From assembly GCA_937901485.1 (NCBI GenBank), contig CALGTT010000401.1, positions 1 through 9,886 on the forward strand: a DNA stretch of 9,886 nt, read 5' to 3'. Origin of the DNA: an uncultured Ruminococcus sp. (lineage in GTDB: Bacteria; Bacillota; Clostridia; Oscillospirales; Ruminococcaceae). Below, one piece after another: positions 1-6,996 of this stretch. The notes under the pieces are model-generated. The model searched no databases. It was not told where the DNA came from and worked only from the letters and a program-made list of their open reading frames with translations. Each line of letters opens with the position of its first letter. Position 1 is the stretch's first letter. Position numbers and translations under genes: made by a program.

Positions 1-1
1 A

Positions 2-877
2 GCGGCGGCAAAGACAAAGCACGTCGGCACGGAACAGGGCATCAGCGTATCCGAACTCATGGCTCTGCGTGACACCCTGCCGGAGGGGATGGAGCTGTAT
101 GGACTCTACAACAAGGAATGGATGATCCAGAATTATTTCTGCAACACGCAGAACTGCTTTGTGGACAGAAAGACGGGCGAATGCCATTTCGATACGCCCG
201 AATTTGCGGCGATCCTGCAAATGTTCAAGGACTATCCCGAAATGGGCGCAGCGGGACTGCGTGCGGTGCAGAACGATGAGATCCTGCTGTATGAGTACAA
301 TTTCCGCCAGCCCATCGGCTACCATGCACTCAGATCCGTGGTGTTCAAGGAGGATGACATGACACTGCTCGGCTACCCGATTTCAATCCAAGATCGGGAT
401 ACCCCTCACCTCGAACAGAATCCTGACTCGGATCGGGGCAACCCGATGCAGGAGGGCAACGGCGGCATTTTCCAGACGGATTATACGATTTCCGTGAATT
501 CGCAGTCGAAGTATCAGGCGATCGTGTGGGATTTCGTCAAGCACATGCTCTCGGAGGATTACCAGAAGAAGCTGACCAACTCCATGCCCATTCACAGGGC
601 AAGTCTGGAGGAGGATATGCTCGTTGCCACAAAGCAGTCCCTGCAGATGATGTATTTCGAATCGGGTGAAGTGAATGTAGGCAATGCAACGGAGGAGGAA
701 ATGGCGGCGTTCTATGACTATGTGCAGAATATCAATACCTGCTATTACTACGATGAAACGGTCTACAGCATCCTCTGGGAGGAAATGCAGATGGTGCTTG
801 CCGGTGACCAGACACCGGAGGAGGCAGCGAAGATGATCCAGAGCCGCGCGAGCATTTACCTGAGTGAGCAGTCCTGA
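2..877 (+). CDS. Solute-binding lipoprotein paralogue 1, C-terminal fragment (5' end outside window)
   Basis: The frame is open from the first bases, so the gene begins upstream; 291 residues are visible. It aligns collinearly with the C-terminal binding domain of the two complete genes downstream. Shared blocks are AAAKT.HVG..QG at the window edge, F.DRK...C.FDTPEF (about residues 52-70), the gatekeeper stretch GGIFQTDYTISVNSQS (about 152-167), WDFVKHMLSEDYQKKL (about 174-189), MPIHR, and the tail AGDQTPEEAAKMIQSR...YLSEQS. This pattern (a hydrophobic sheet strand, then a helix rich in W-D-F and Y-Q-K-K-L, then a terminal helix) is typical of extracellular family 1 solute-binding proteins of ABC importers. 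It carries an insertion before GGIFQ that the other copies lack. By analogy the missing N-terminus should hold a lipoprotein signal and a propeller-like domain. The ligand cannot be told from sequence. Only 40 nt and no terminator separate it from the next gene, so the two are probably co-transcribed. Confidence 0.85.
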   Translation, partial: AAAKTKHVGTEQGISVSELMALRDTLPEGMELYGLYNKEWMIQNYFCNTQNCFVDRKTGECHFDTPEFAAILQMFKDYPEMGAAGLRAVQNDEILLYEYNFRQPIGYHALRSVVFKEDDMTLLGYPISIQDRDTPHLEQNPDSDRGNPMQEGNGGIFQTDYTISVNSQSKYQAIVWDFVKHMLSEDYQKKLTNSMPIHRASLEEDMLVATKQSLQMMYFESGEVNVGNATEEEMAAFYDYVQNINTCYYYDETVYSILWEEMQMVLAGDQTPEEAAKMIQSRASIYLSEQS

Positions 878-901
878 GTGCAGCCGCCGTTTACCAGAAA
901 G

Positions 902-909
902 AAAGGAAG
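902..909 (+). promoter_or_regulatory. Ribosome binding site deciding the start of paralogue 2
   Basis: AAAGGAAG lies 8 nt before ATG 918. An upstream in-frame GTG at 864 overlaps the end of paralogue 1, but the 18 residues it would add have no hydrophobic or lipoprotein character. From 918 the protein begins with a clean lipoprotein signal peptide, so 918 is taken as the start. Confidence 0.7.
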
Positions 910-917
910 AAACAACT

Positions 918-3227
918 ATGAAAACCAAAAAACTTCTCGCATTACTGACAGCCGTCACGATCGGCGCATCCGCGCTCACCGCCTGCGGCAGACAGACCGA
1001 ACACATTGACACCACGGACGAAACCGGCACATCGGGGGATATCATTATGGACGAGGACGGGGACGCAGGGGATATCCTGTATAATTCCTATCGGATGACG
1101 GAGCTTGCGGATTTTCCGCCGAGACTGGAAAGCCATGACGCTGTGGGGAACATCCTCATCCAGTCGAGCTATGACAGTATGGCAAAAACAACGACCCTCC
1201 ATTGGTACAATGCCGAAACCGAGGAAAGGGGCGAATTCATCCCCCAGTGTGCAGCGGACAAGGTCGCAAGCAATGATATGAGTGCCCATGTCCTGAACCT
1301 GTATGACGGCAGGATCGGCATCCTGTGTATGATTAGCAATCAGCTGAAAACAGAGGTGGAGGTCGATCGCCGCTGTATCGAGATCTACGATGACAAGCTG
1401 AATTATATCGAAACCATCGAGATTCCGGAGGAGATCGCACAGGGACAGTTTCTCTACAACGGCAGCTTTACCGTGGACGCAGAGGGGAATTATTACTGCA
1501 TCGCCTATGATGTGAACACGCAGACGAAGAGCATCGAATGCTATGACAAGTCGTTCCAGTATTACGGGAATATCACCTATCCGACCAATCTCATGCTTCG
1601 GGGATTGATGCAGGGCGGACATGGTGAGATCTATGCACAGCTGATGAATCAGGATTACAAAACCAATGAGGAATATTATAAGATCTACCGCCTTGATGCC
1701 GTGGAGAGAACCTGCACGGAAATCGGAAAACCCATCAGCGGGCGTGGCTGGACAGGTGTGAATTTCTATACCGGAACGGGGGAATATGATTTCTACTATT
1801 CCGATGATTACGGCATCTATGGTGTACAGGACGGTAATTTCACCTGCGTGATGAACTACATCAATTCCGATATTCCTGTCGGAACGGTCTTTGATTATGC
1901 GCCGTTTGCAAATGGTTCGTTCTATCTGCGGACGCTGGAGGAGGACATCTGGCAGGAAAAGAACAACATCGCCGTTCGGCGCACTCCCGAAGAATACGCC
2001 GATACAGAGCTGATCACGCTTTCGACTGTCGGGATGTATGACCGTCTGGAGGATATCGTCATTGCCTACAACCGGCAGGATACCGGCGTACGCATCATTT
2101 TGCAGGACTATGCAGACTATAATACATCGGAGGATCAGTCCCTCGGTCATGCCAAACTCCGTGAGGATCTCCTTGACGGCATCGTGGCAGATCTGGTCTG
2201 CACGGATGGTCTGAATTTCGAAAACCTTGCCGGAAAGGGGCTGTTTGCGGACTGGTATGATCTCATGGACGCAGATCCCGAATTCAATCGGTCGGATTAT
2301 CTGCAAAACTACTTCACAAGCATGGAATACGGCGGAAAGCTCCAGAAGCTGGGCGTTTCGTTCCGCCTGCATACGGCGGCGGCAAAGACGGAGCATGTGG
2401 GCGAAAAGCAGGGCAGAACCCTTGCGGAATTCATGAACCAGCCGCTTGCGGACGGCATGGAGCTGTTCCAGTTCTACAACCAGCAGTTTGCAACGGATTT
2501 CTGGTTCAAGGCTGCACAGAGCAGCTTCATCGACCGGAAAAACGTCAAGTGCTATTTCGATACGCCCGAATTTGTGCAGCTTCTGGAAATGATCAAGGGC
2601 TATTCCACGGACGAATACTCCGGCATCTGGATACAGAGCGCACCCGGCGAACAGCCGCCCGTGGACATGGACGCATTTCTGGAGGATCGTGCATTGGTGA
2701 AGCTCTGCACCTTCTCCGAGCCGATCGACTATTATGCGATGATCCGCACCGCATTCCGTGACACGCCCATCACGCTCATGGGCTATCCGACCGTGGAGGG
2801 AACTGCCGGCGGCGGCGTGTTCCAGAGCGATTTCACGCTCTCCGTGAACGCCCAGTCCGAGAAAAAGGATGCTGTGTGGGATTTCATGAAGTACCTCCTC
2901 TCCGAGAAATTCCAGAAGAAGCTCAACGGTCCGATGCCGATCCATCGGAGCATACTGGAAGAAAAGCTCACGCTTGCGACAAAGATGGTCGGTGCAACGG
3001 AATTCTATGGTGATACCAGCGTGAACATCGGCGCGGCAACGCAGGAAAGCATGGACACGCTCTACGCCTGCATCCAGCAGATCGACACGGCATTCTATTA
3101 TGACGCGGCAGTCGAACAGGTGCTCCGTGAGGAAATGGAAATGTTCCTCGCAGGTGACCAGACCGCGGAACAGGCGGCGAAGATGATGCAGTCGAGAGTG
3201 AGCATTTATCTGAGTGAGCAGTCATAA
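918..3227 (+). CDS. Two-domain lipoprotein paralogue 2: propeller-like domain plus solute-binding domain
   Basis: 769 residues. Residues 1-23 form a lipoprotein signal (KTKK, hydrophobic core, lipobox LTAC with Cys23), so the product should be anchored to the outer face of the membrane. An acidic, low-complexity spacer follows (about 29-52). Residues about 55-345 show repeated short beta units of the kind D..G..Y...(I/L).(C/R).D, for example around 157-168, 183-220, 234-262 and 288-305, which suggests a beta-propeller; the fold is inferred. Residues about 364-769 resemble an ABC-type family 1 extracellular binding domain: D.(V/I)..YNRQ(D/E)TG, ADLVCTDG.NFE.LA.KGLFADWY, GGVFQSDFTLSVNAQS, WDFMKYLLSEKFQKKL, MPIHR and the tail LAGDQT...MMQSRVSIYLSEQS. 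At 769 residues it is far longer than a usual binding protein (about 400-550) because of the N-terminal domain. No transporter gene is adjacent. It follows paralogue 1 after 40 nt, probably on the same transcript. Ligand unknown; oligosaccharide is a reasonable guess from the nearby xylanase. Confidence 0.85.
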   Translation: MKTKKLLALLTAVTIGASALTACGRQTEHIDTTDETGTSGDIIMDEDGDAGDILYNSYRMTELADFPPRLESHDAVGNILIQSSYDSMAKTTTLHWYNAETEERGEFIPQCAADKVASNDMSAHVLNLYDGRIGILCMISNQLKTEVEVDRRCIEIYDDKLNYIETIEIPEEIAQGQFLYNGSFTVDAEGNYYCIAYDVNTQTKSIECYDKSFQYYGNITYPTNLMLRGLMQGGHGEIYAQLMNQDYKTNEEYYKIYRLDAVERTCTEIGKPISGRGWTGVNFYTGTGEYDFYYSDDYGIYGVQDGNFTCVMNYINSDIPVGTVFDYAPFANGSFYLRTLEEDIWQEKNNIAVRRTPEEYADTELITLSTVGMYDRLEDIVIAYNRQDTGVRIILQDYADYNTSEDQSLGHAKLREDLLDGIVADLVCTDGLNFENLAGKGLFADWYDLMDADPEFNRSDYLQNYFTSMEYGGKLQKLGVSFRLHTAAAKTEHVGEKQGRTLAEFMNQPLADGMELFQFYNQQFATDFWFKAAQSSFIDRKNVKCYFDTPEFVQLLEMIKGYSTDEYSGIWIQSAPGEQPPVDMDAFLEDRALVKLCTFSEPIDYYAMIRTAFRDTPITLMGYPTVEGTAGGGVFQSDFTLSVNAQSEKKDAVWDFMKYLLSEKFQKKLNGPMPIHRSILEEKLTLATKMVGATEFYGDTSVNIGAATQESMDTLYACIQQIDTAFYYDAAVEQVLREEMEMFLAGDQTAEQAAKMMQSRVSIYLSEQS
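3181..3221 (+). repeat. 41-bp exact direct repeat, copy A (3' end of paralogue 2)
   Basis: The 41 bases at 3181-3221 are identical to 5601-5641. They encode the shared C-terminal tail (MMQSRVSIYLSEQ), just before each stop codon. Flanking bases differ on both sides (A versus G before; T versus A after). The last 11 bases (tgagtgagcag) also occur at 861-871 in paralogue 1. The repeat lies inside coding sequence and looks like recent duplication or gene conversion, not an attachment site. Confidence 0.9.
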
Positions 3228-3312
3228 ATCCGGTATTGGTTTCGTCATAATAGATAAAGAAATATGCCGAAATTTATACAACTCTCCAAAGTTTGCGAAT
3301 TTCTTTTATTTT

Positions 3313-3339
3313 GTGTCAGGAATGACACACATGATGTGT
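3313..3339 (+). promoter_or_regulatory. Overlapping dyads in the leader of paralogue 3
   Basis: The 116 nt after paralogue 2 are AT-rich and show no good -35/-10 pair. They hold two overlapping dyads: GTGTCA-GGAA-TGACAC (3313-3328) and ACACAT-G-ATGTGT (3327-3339). The first could form a 6-bp RNA hairpin with a GGAA loop. The second is a DNA palindrome with one central base and would suit a dimeric regulator. They share bases 3327-3328, so as RNA they exclude each other. Their role is unproven. Confidence 0.35.
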
Positions 3340-3343
3340 ATTA

Positions 3344-3377
3344 AGGGTACAGAGCAAAATCTGTACCCTGTTTTTTT
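3344..3377 (+). terminator. Intrinsic terminator inside the 5' leader of paralogue 3
   Basis: Perfect 10-bp stem AGGGTACAGA (3344-3353) / TCTGTACCCT (3360-3369), 6-nt loop GCAAAA, then G and seven T (3370-3377). Only 7 nt separate the T-run from the AAAGGAG ribosome binding site of paralogue 3 (3385-3391). There is no room for a promoter between them, so transcripts reaching paralogue 3 must pass through this terminator. It is therefore either a partial terminator after paralogues 1-2 or an attenuator. Confidence 0.85.
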
Positions 3378-3400
3378 GATCTATAAAGGAGAGATGAGAT

Positions 3401-5647
3401 ATGAAAAAGACAAGATTTACGGCATTGCTGTCCGCATTCACCCTCGCCGTTTCCGGATTTACCGGATGTGCGAACATCGGCGGAATACAGAAGGAGGGCG
3501 CGACACTGGAGCTTTCCATGAAGCATTCGTGGCACATTGAACAGACGCTCAAAAGCGTGACGCATGATCCGCATTTTGCGGTCGGGACGCATCTCCTCTG
3601 TTCGAAAGTCCTGCCCAACGGCGGCGGTACGGAATACTGCTGGTATGACCTCGAAACCCAGACCGGAACACGCTTCAAACCGCAGTGCACGGAAAACCTC
3701 GAACCCCTCGAACGCATGGACTCCGCGCCGATCGAATTCTCCGACGGCACATTCGGCATCGTCTGCATGATCTATCAGGGCAAGGGCGGCGGCGAGTTCG
3801 ACATCCACCGCCGCTGTATGGAGGTCTATGACGCAGACCTGAACCTCCTCGAAACCCGTGAACTGCCGCACCAGATGTTCTGGGACGACTATTTCCGTCC
3901 GGAACAGACCAGCATCGACAAGGACGGCAACTGGTATGTCATGCGTGCCGATGAATCAACGAACCATGAGCCGATGATCCATAGCTACAACAGCGATTTT
4001 CAGCTCTACGGCAGAGCCGAACCGCCGACTGATATGTTCAACTACATGTTCACCACGGCGGACGGTACGGTTTACGCAAGCTATATACAGAATGACAACA
4101 AAGGAAACGGCTACGAAAAGCTCTATAAACTGGATGCGGTGAACCACTCCGCAGAGCCTGCCAAGCTGCCGCGGGACATGAATACGGGGGAATATATCCA
4201 CGGTATTGGCGGCTGTGTGACCGGCACGAACGGCTATGACTTCTATTACCGGACAGGCTACGGCATTTACGGCGTGAAAGGGGAGGAAACCACGCAGATC
4301 GTCAACTGGACCAACTCCGATCTGCTGTATGTCTACGACTGCATTCCGATCGATGACGGCACGTTCGTCGTGAGTGACGGTGATGTTTACTGGCATCTCA
4401 CGCCCCGCACACAGGAGGAGATCGACAATACCCGGCTCATCAGCCTTGCGGCGGTCGATCTGGAACTTTCACTGCTCAGTGCGATCATGGACTACAACCG
4501 GCAGGAAACGGGCTGCCGCATCATGGTCAAGGACTACGGCGAATACGACACGCCCGATGAACCGCACAAGGGCTATGAGATCATGAAAGAGGACATGATG
4601 AACGGCATCATTGCGGACATGATCTGTGCGGACGGACAGAATTTTGAGAGCCTTGCGAGCAAGGGACTTTTCGCCGACTGGTATGCGCTGATGGACGCAG
4701 ACACCGCATTCAACAGGGCGGACTACTACGAGAATTTCTTTGAAGCCTACGAATACAAGGACAAGCTCCTGCGGCTTGGCGTGGGCTTCGAGATCATGAC
4801 GGGCATAGCAAAGACGGAATATGTCGGAACGGAACAGGGGCTTTCCCTCGGAGAACAGCTGGATATTCCCTTACAGGAGGGTATGGACAGGTGGATCTAT
4901 TCGCCTGCGGAAATCCTTGCAGAAACATGGATGCGGAACTTCCAGACCGGAACGATCAACCGTGAAACCGCGGAGTGTTATTTTGATTCGCCGGATTTTG
5001 TGAAGCTTCTGGAGGAACTGAACCGCATTCCGCAGGGGGACGAATTCTATCTGACGATGAATGATAATTATGGCTTCAACTACAAGACCAACTGGACGGA
5101 AGATCGCGTGCTGTTCATGTCCAATGATATATCCATCACCGACCCCATCGCCATCCGCACGATCAGGCGGTACTATTTTGGTGATGCGGATATTACCCTG
5201 ACGGGCTTCCCGATGGTGCAGGTGGAAAACATAGATCGTGGCAACGGCGGTGTATTCAATACAGGATTCACCGTATCCATCAATGCGCAGTCCGCTGAAA
5301 AGGAGAAGATCTGGGATTTCATGAAGCATCTGCTCTCGGAGGAGTACCAGAAGAAACTTTCCATGCCCATCCACAGGGGCGCACTGGAATTCCAGATCGA
5401 ACAAGCGGAGCATAATGTCACCTTTATGGCGTTCGGGGAAATGTTCGTCGGCGCACTTGAAAGCTGGGAATCCGACATTCTGCGCGACTACATCGAGGGA
5501 GTCCGCACCTGTTCCTATTATGATTACAGGGTGCATGATATTCTGCTGGAGGAGGCAGAGAAAATGCTCGCCGGCGACCAGACACCGCAGGAATGCGCGG
5601 AGATGATGCAGTCGAGAGTGAGCATTTATCTGAGTGAGCAGAGCTGA
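3401..5647 (+). CDS. Two-domain lipoprotein paralogue 3: propeller-like domain plus solute-binding domain
   Basis: 748 residues. ATG 3401 sits 9 nt after a strong AAAGGAG site and opens with a lipoprotein signal (KKTR, hydrophobic core, lipobox FTGC with Cys23). The N-terminal part (about 60-335) repeats the propeller-like pattern of paralogue 2 (RRCMEVYDADLNLLETRELP at 138-156, SIDKDGNWYVM, DGTVYASYIQ, GTNGYDFYYRTGYGIYGV). The C-terminal part (about 345-748) is the binding domain: MDYNRQETGCRI, ADMICADGQNFESLASKGLF, INRETAECYFDSPDF, GGVFNTGFTVSINAQS, WDFMKHLLSEEYQKKL, MPIHR, and the tail LAGDQT...MMQSRVSIYLSEQS. It differs from paralogue 2 by short indels. Expected role is binding a solute at the cell surface; ligand unknown and no permease nearby. 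Expression probably depends on read-through of the terminator at 3344-3377. Confidence 0.85.
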   Translation: MKKTRFTALLSAFTLAVSGFTGCANIGGIQKEGATLELSMKHSWHIEQTLKSVTHDPHFAVGTHLLCSKVLPNGGGTEYCWYDLETQTGTRFKPQCTENLEPLERMDSAPIEFSDGTFGIVCMIYQGKGGGEFDIHRRCMEVYDADLNLLETRELPHQMFWDDYFRPEQTSIDKDGNWYVMRADESTNHEPMIHSYNSDFQLYGRAEPPTDMFNYMFTTADGTVYASYIQNDNKGNGYEKLYKLDAVNHSAEPAKLPRDMNTGEYIHGIGGCVTGTNGYDFYYRTGYGIYGVKGEETTQIVNWTNSDLLYVYDCIPIDDGTFVVSDGDVYWHLTPRTQEEIDNTRLISLAAVDLELSLLSAIMDYNRQETGCRIMVKDYGEYDTPDEPHKGYEIMKEDMMNGIIADMICADGQNFESLASKGLFADWYALMDADTAFNRADYYENFFEAYEYKDKLLRLGVGFEIMTGIAKTEYVGTEQGLSLGEQLDIPLQEGMDRWIYSPAEILAETWMRNFQTGTINRETAECYFDSPDFVKLLEELNRIPQGDEFYLTMNDNYGFNYKTNWTEDRVLFMSNDISITDPIAIRTIRRYYFGDADITLTGFPMVQVENIDRGNGGVFNTGFTVSINAQSAEKEKIWDFMKHLLSEEYQKKLSMPIHRGALEFQIEQAEHNVTFMAFGEMFVGALESWESDILRDYIEGVRTCSYYDYRVHDILLEEAEKMLAGDQTPQECAEMMQSRVSIYLSEQS
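5601..5641 (+). repeat. 41-bp exact direct repeat, copy B (3' end of paralogue 3)
   Basis: Identical to 3181-3221 base for base, again ending just before the stop codon region. After the stop, paralogues 1 and 3 share a further short match (TGAGTGC at 875-881 and 5645-5651) that paralogue 2 lacks. The three 3' ends therefore look like a mosaic. Confidence 0.9.
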
Positions 5648-5683
5648 GTGCGATGCAGCGAAAAAGCAGGACGCGGAGGCGCA

Positions 5684-5714
5684 GCCACCGCCGCTGTTCG
5701 GCAGCGGAGGGGGC
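5684..5714 (+). terminator. GC-rich imperfect hairpin after paralogue 3 (weak terminator or 3' stabiliser)
   Basis: Arms 5684-5696 and 5702-5714 pair at 11 of 13 positions (mismatches G5690/A5708 and A5687/G5711) around a 5-nt loop TTCGG. It begins 37 nt after the stop of paralogue 3. There is no T-run after it, so it is not a standard intrinsic terminator. Part of the left arm can instead pair with 5673-5679 (GCGG-A-GG with CC-A-CCGC). It could protect the mRNA 3' end or end transcription with Rho. Confidence 0.4.
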
Positions 5715-5757
5715 AACTCTTGGCTTCTATTCAAGTGAAAGTGTATCATCAGGGTTT

Positions 5758-5844
5758 CGTTTTTACAAACCATTAGTGTAAAACGGAACATTTCTTCACA
5801 CAATGATTAAGGAATGTTTACAGTGTTTGTCATTTTATTGACAA
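5758..5844. promoter_or_regulatory. Three successive dyads upstream of and over the paralogue 4 promoter
   Basis: Dyad 1: TTTTACA (5761-5767) / TGTAAAA (5777-5783), extended by CG 5758-5759 with CG 5784-5785 across one bulged T. Dyad 2: AACATTTC (5787-5794) / GGAATGTT (5811-5818), with one G-T pair. Dyad 3: TTGTCA (5827-5832), 6-nt spacer, TGACAA (5839-5844), which covers the -35 box. Dyad 3 is well placed for a repressor operator. Dyads 1 and 2 are AT-rich and could be chance. Confidence 0.35.
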
Positions 5845-5866
5845 TGCGGTCGAAATATGGTATACT
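5838..5866 (+). promoter_or_regulatory. Sigma-A type promoter of paralogue 4, extended -10
   Basis: TTGACA (5838-5843), a 17-nt spacer and TATACT (5861-5866), with TG at 5858-5859 giving an extended -10. The -35 is perfect and the -10 matches consensus at five of six bases. Transcription should begin near 5872-5875, leaving a leader of about 65 nt before ATG 5940. Confidence 0.88.
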
Positions 5867-5939
5867 GTAATCTGTACTAATAAGAATAATACAGTCATAG
5901 ATACGGGAGAAAGAGAAAGATACGGAGGACAAATCATTC

Positions 5940-6950
5940 ATGAGAACAAAAAAATGTTATGCATTGTTTGCGCTGATGCTTGCCGCAGTCCTGACCGGCT
6001 GTGATGCACAGGGCGTAAATTCGGAGATCACACCGACCGAAACGACAGCAGTTACCGCCCAGCCCGTGACAGAGCCGAAAGACCGTCAGTTCATCGTAGA
6101 ACCCAACGCGATCGAGGGAATGAAGCTGGTAGAGCACATTTATCCGCTTGGCAGTCAGTACCTGCTGATCGGTCTGAATGAATATGACGGAAGAACTGCG
6201 GTTCTCTATAATATGAAGACCAACACCGCAGAACCGAAAACGCTCAGCCGTCTGAGTGAGGCAGGGGACATCCTGAAGGTCGTTTCCGGTGCGGATGACA
6301 CTATCTATGTATTCTATGCCTTCGGTGAATTTGGCGAGGAACGCTATGTCGAGGTGTATGACAGTACCATGACGCTCATTGACGAGTGTGCCGTGGAGGA
6401 CATGCTCACACTGGATGAAACCACGGGTGAGAGCGTGGATTATCCGACAATGCAGGTGGACAGCGCGGGCAATTCTTACTTCTTAGGCTTTGACATTGTC
6501 GGCAGCCATCAGGTGATGGTGTTTGACAAGGAGCAGCAGTATCTCGGCAGCATCCGCGGCGATATGCTCGTTGGCGATGAACTGATCGCCGGTGCTGACG
6601 GCAAGGTCTATCTGCTGTATCACGGCACTGCACAGCAGACGCTGATGGCATGTGTCGATCCCAAGGAGATGGCTCTGAAGCCCATCGAGGGCGCGAGCAT
6701 TCCTGCCTACCACAGCGCGGTCATTGCAGGCACAAACGGCTATGACTTCTATTTTCAGGCGCAGGAGGCACTGTACGGCATCCACGCGGCAACGGGCAAA
6801 AGCGAGGTCGTGATCGACTGGGCAAGCACGGTGTTCGAGGGCTACGAGGTGCGCGGTGTCTATGTGCTTCCGGATGGAAACGTGATCGTGAGCAATACCG
6901 GCGGCAATGAAATGGATGCCGGTACATGGAAGATGATCGTAAAAGAATAA
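5940..6950 (+). CDS. Propeller-only lipoprotein paralogue 4, lacking the solute-binding domain
   Basis: 336 residues. GGAGG at 5924-5928 lies 11 nt before ATG 5940. Residues 1-21 form a lipoprotein signal (RTKK, hydrophobic core, lipobox LTGC, Cys21), followed by a Thr/Pro-rich spacer (about 27-48). The rest (about 55-330) matches the N-terminal domain of paralogues 2 and 3: YVEVYDSTMTLIDE (136-149), MQVDSAGNSYFLGFD, QVMVFDKEQQYLGSI, GADGKVYLLYHG and GTNGYDFYFQAQEALYGI (264-281), the last closely like GTNGYDFYYRTGYGIYGV in paralogue 3. It ends at the point where the others continue into the binding domain. The stop is followed at once by a strong terminator, and no decayed binding-domain sequence follows, so this is a genuine short form and not a frameshift. 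It has its own promoter. Likely a surface-exposed lipoprotein with a binding or sensing role; function unknown. Confidence 0.82.
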   Translation: MRTKKCYALFALMLAAVLTGCDAQGVNSEITPTETTAVTAQPVTEPKDRQFIVEPNAIEGMKLVEHIYPLGSQYLLIGLNEYDGRTAVLYNMKTNTAEPKTLSRLSEAGDILKVVSGADDTIYVFYAFGEFGEERYVEVYDSTMTLIDECAVEDMLTLDETTGESVDYPTMQVDSAGNSYFLGFDIVGSHQVMVFDKEQQYLGSIRGDMLVGDELIAGADGKVYLLYHGTAQQTLMACVDPKEMALKPIEGASIPAYHSAVIAGTNGYDFYFQAQEALYGIHAATGKSEVVIDWASTVFEGYEVRGVYVLPDGNVIVSNTGGNEMDAGTWKMIVKE

Positions 6951-6958
6951 ATGCTTTG

Positions 6959-6987
6959 AGCCGCTGCAAATGCAGCGGCTTTTGTTT
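6959..6987 (+). terminator. Intrinsic terminator of paralogue 4
   Basis: Perfect 10-bp stem AGCCGCTGCA (6959-6968) / TGCAGCGGCT (6971-6980); in RNA probably GCCGCTGC and GCAGCGGC with a 4-nt loop. It is followed by TTTGTTT. It starts 9 nt after the stop codon. Confidence 0.92.
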
Positions 6988-6996
6988 GCGCGGATA

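Noticed and set aside
942..2945. Antisense open frame of 667 codons on the - strand across paralogue 2
   Set aside because: The + strand protein has a signal peptide, a good ribosome site and paralogues. The antisense frame has no signal, family motif or ribosome site, and is explained by codon bias in the real gene.
3228..3343. Promoter for paralogue 3, such as CATAAT at 3246 or TATACA at 3275
   Set aside because: No acceptable -35 box sits 16-18 nt upstream of either hexamer, and any start here would still meet the terminator at 3344-3377.
3214..3540. Short + strand frame bridging paralogues 2 and 3
   Set aside because: It starts inside the end of paralogue 2, runs through the terminator and overlaps the start of paralogue 3 in another frame. 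It shows no recognisable domain.
3181..5641. 41-bp direct repeats as attachment sites of a mobile element
   Set aside because: Both copies are in coding sequence at equivalent positions of homologous genes, and no integrase or transposase lies between them.
4871..5803. Antisense open frame of 310 codons across the end of paralogue 3
   Set aside because: It is a mirror of the conserved C-terminal coding sequence. Similar antisense frames appear opposite the same region in paralogue 1, as expected from shared codon use.
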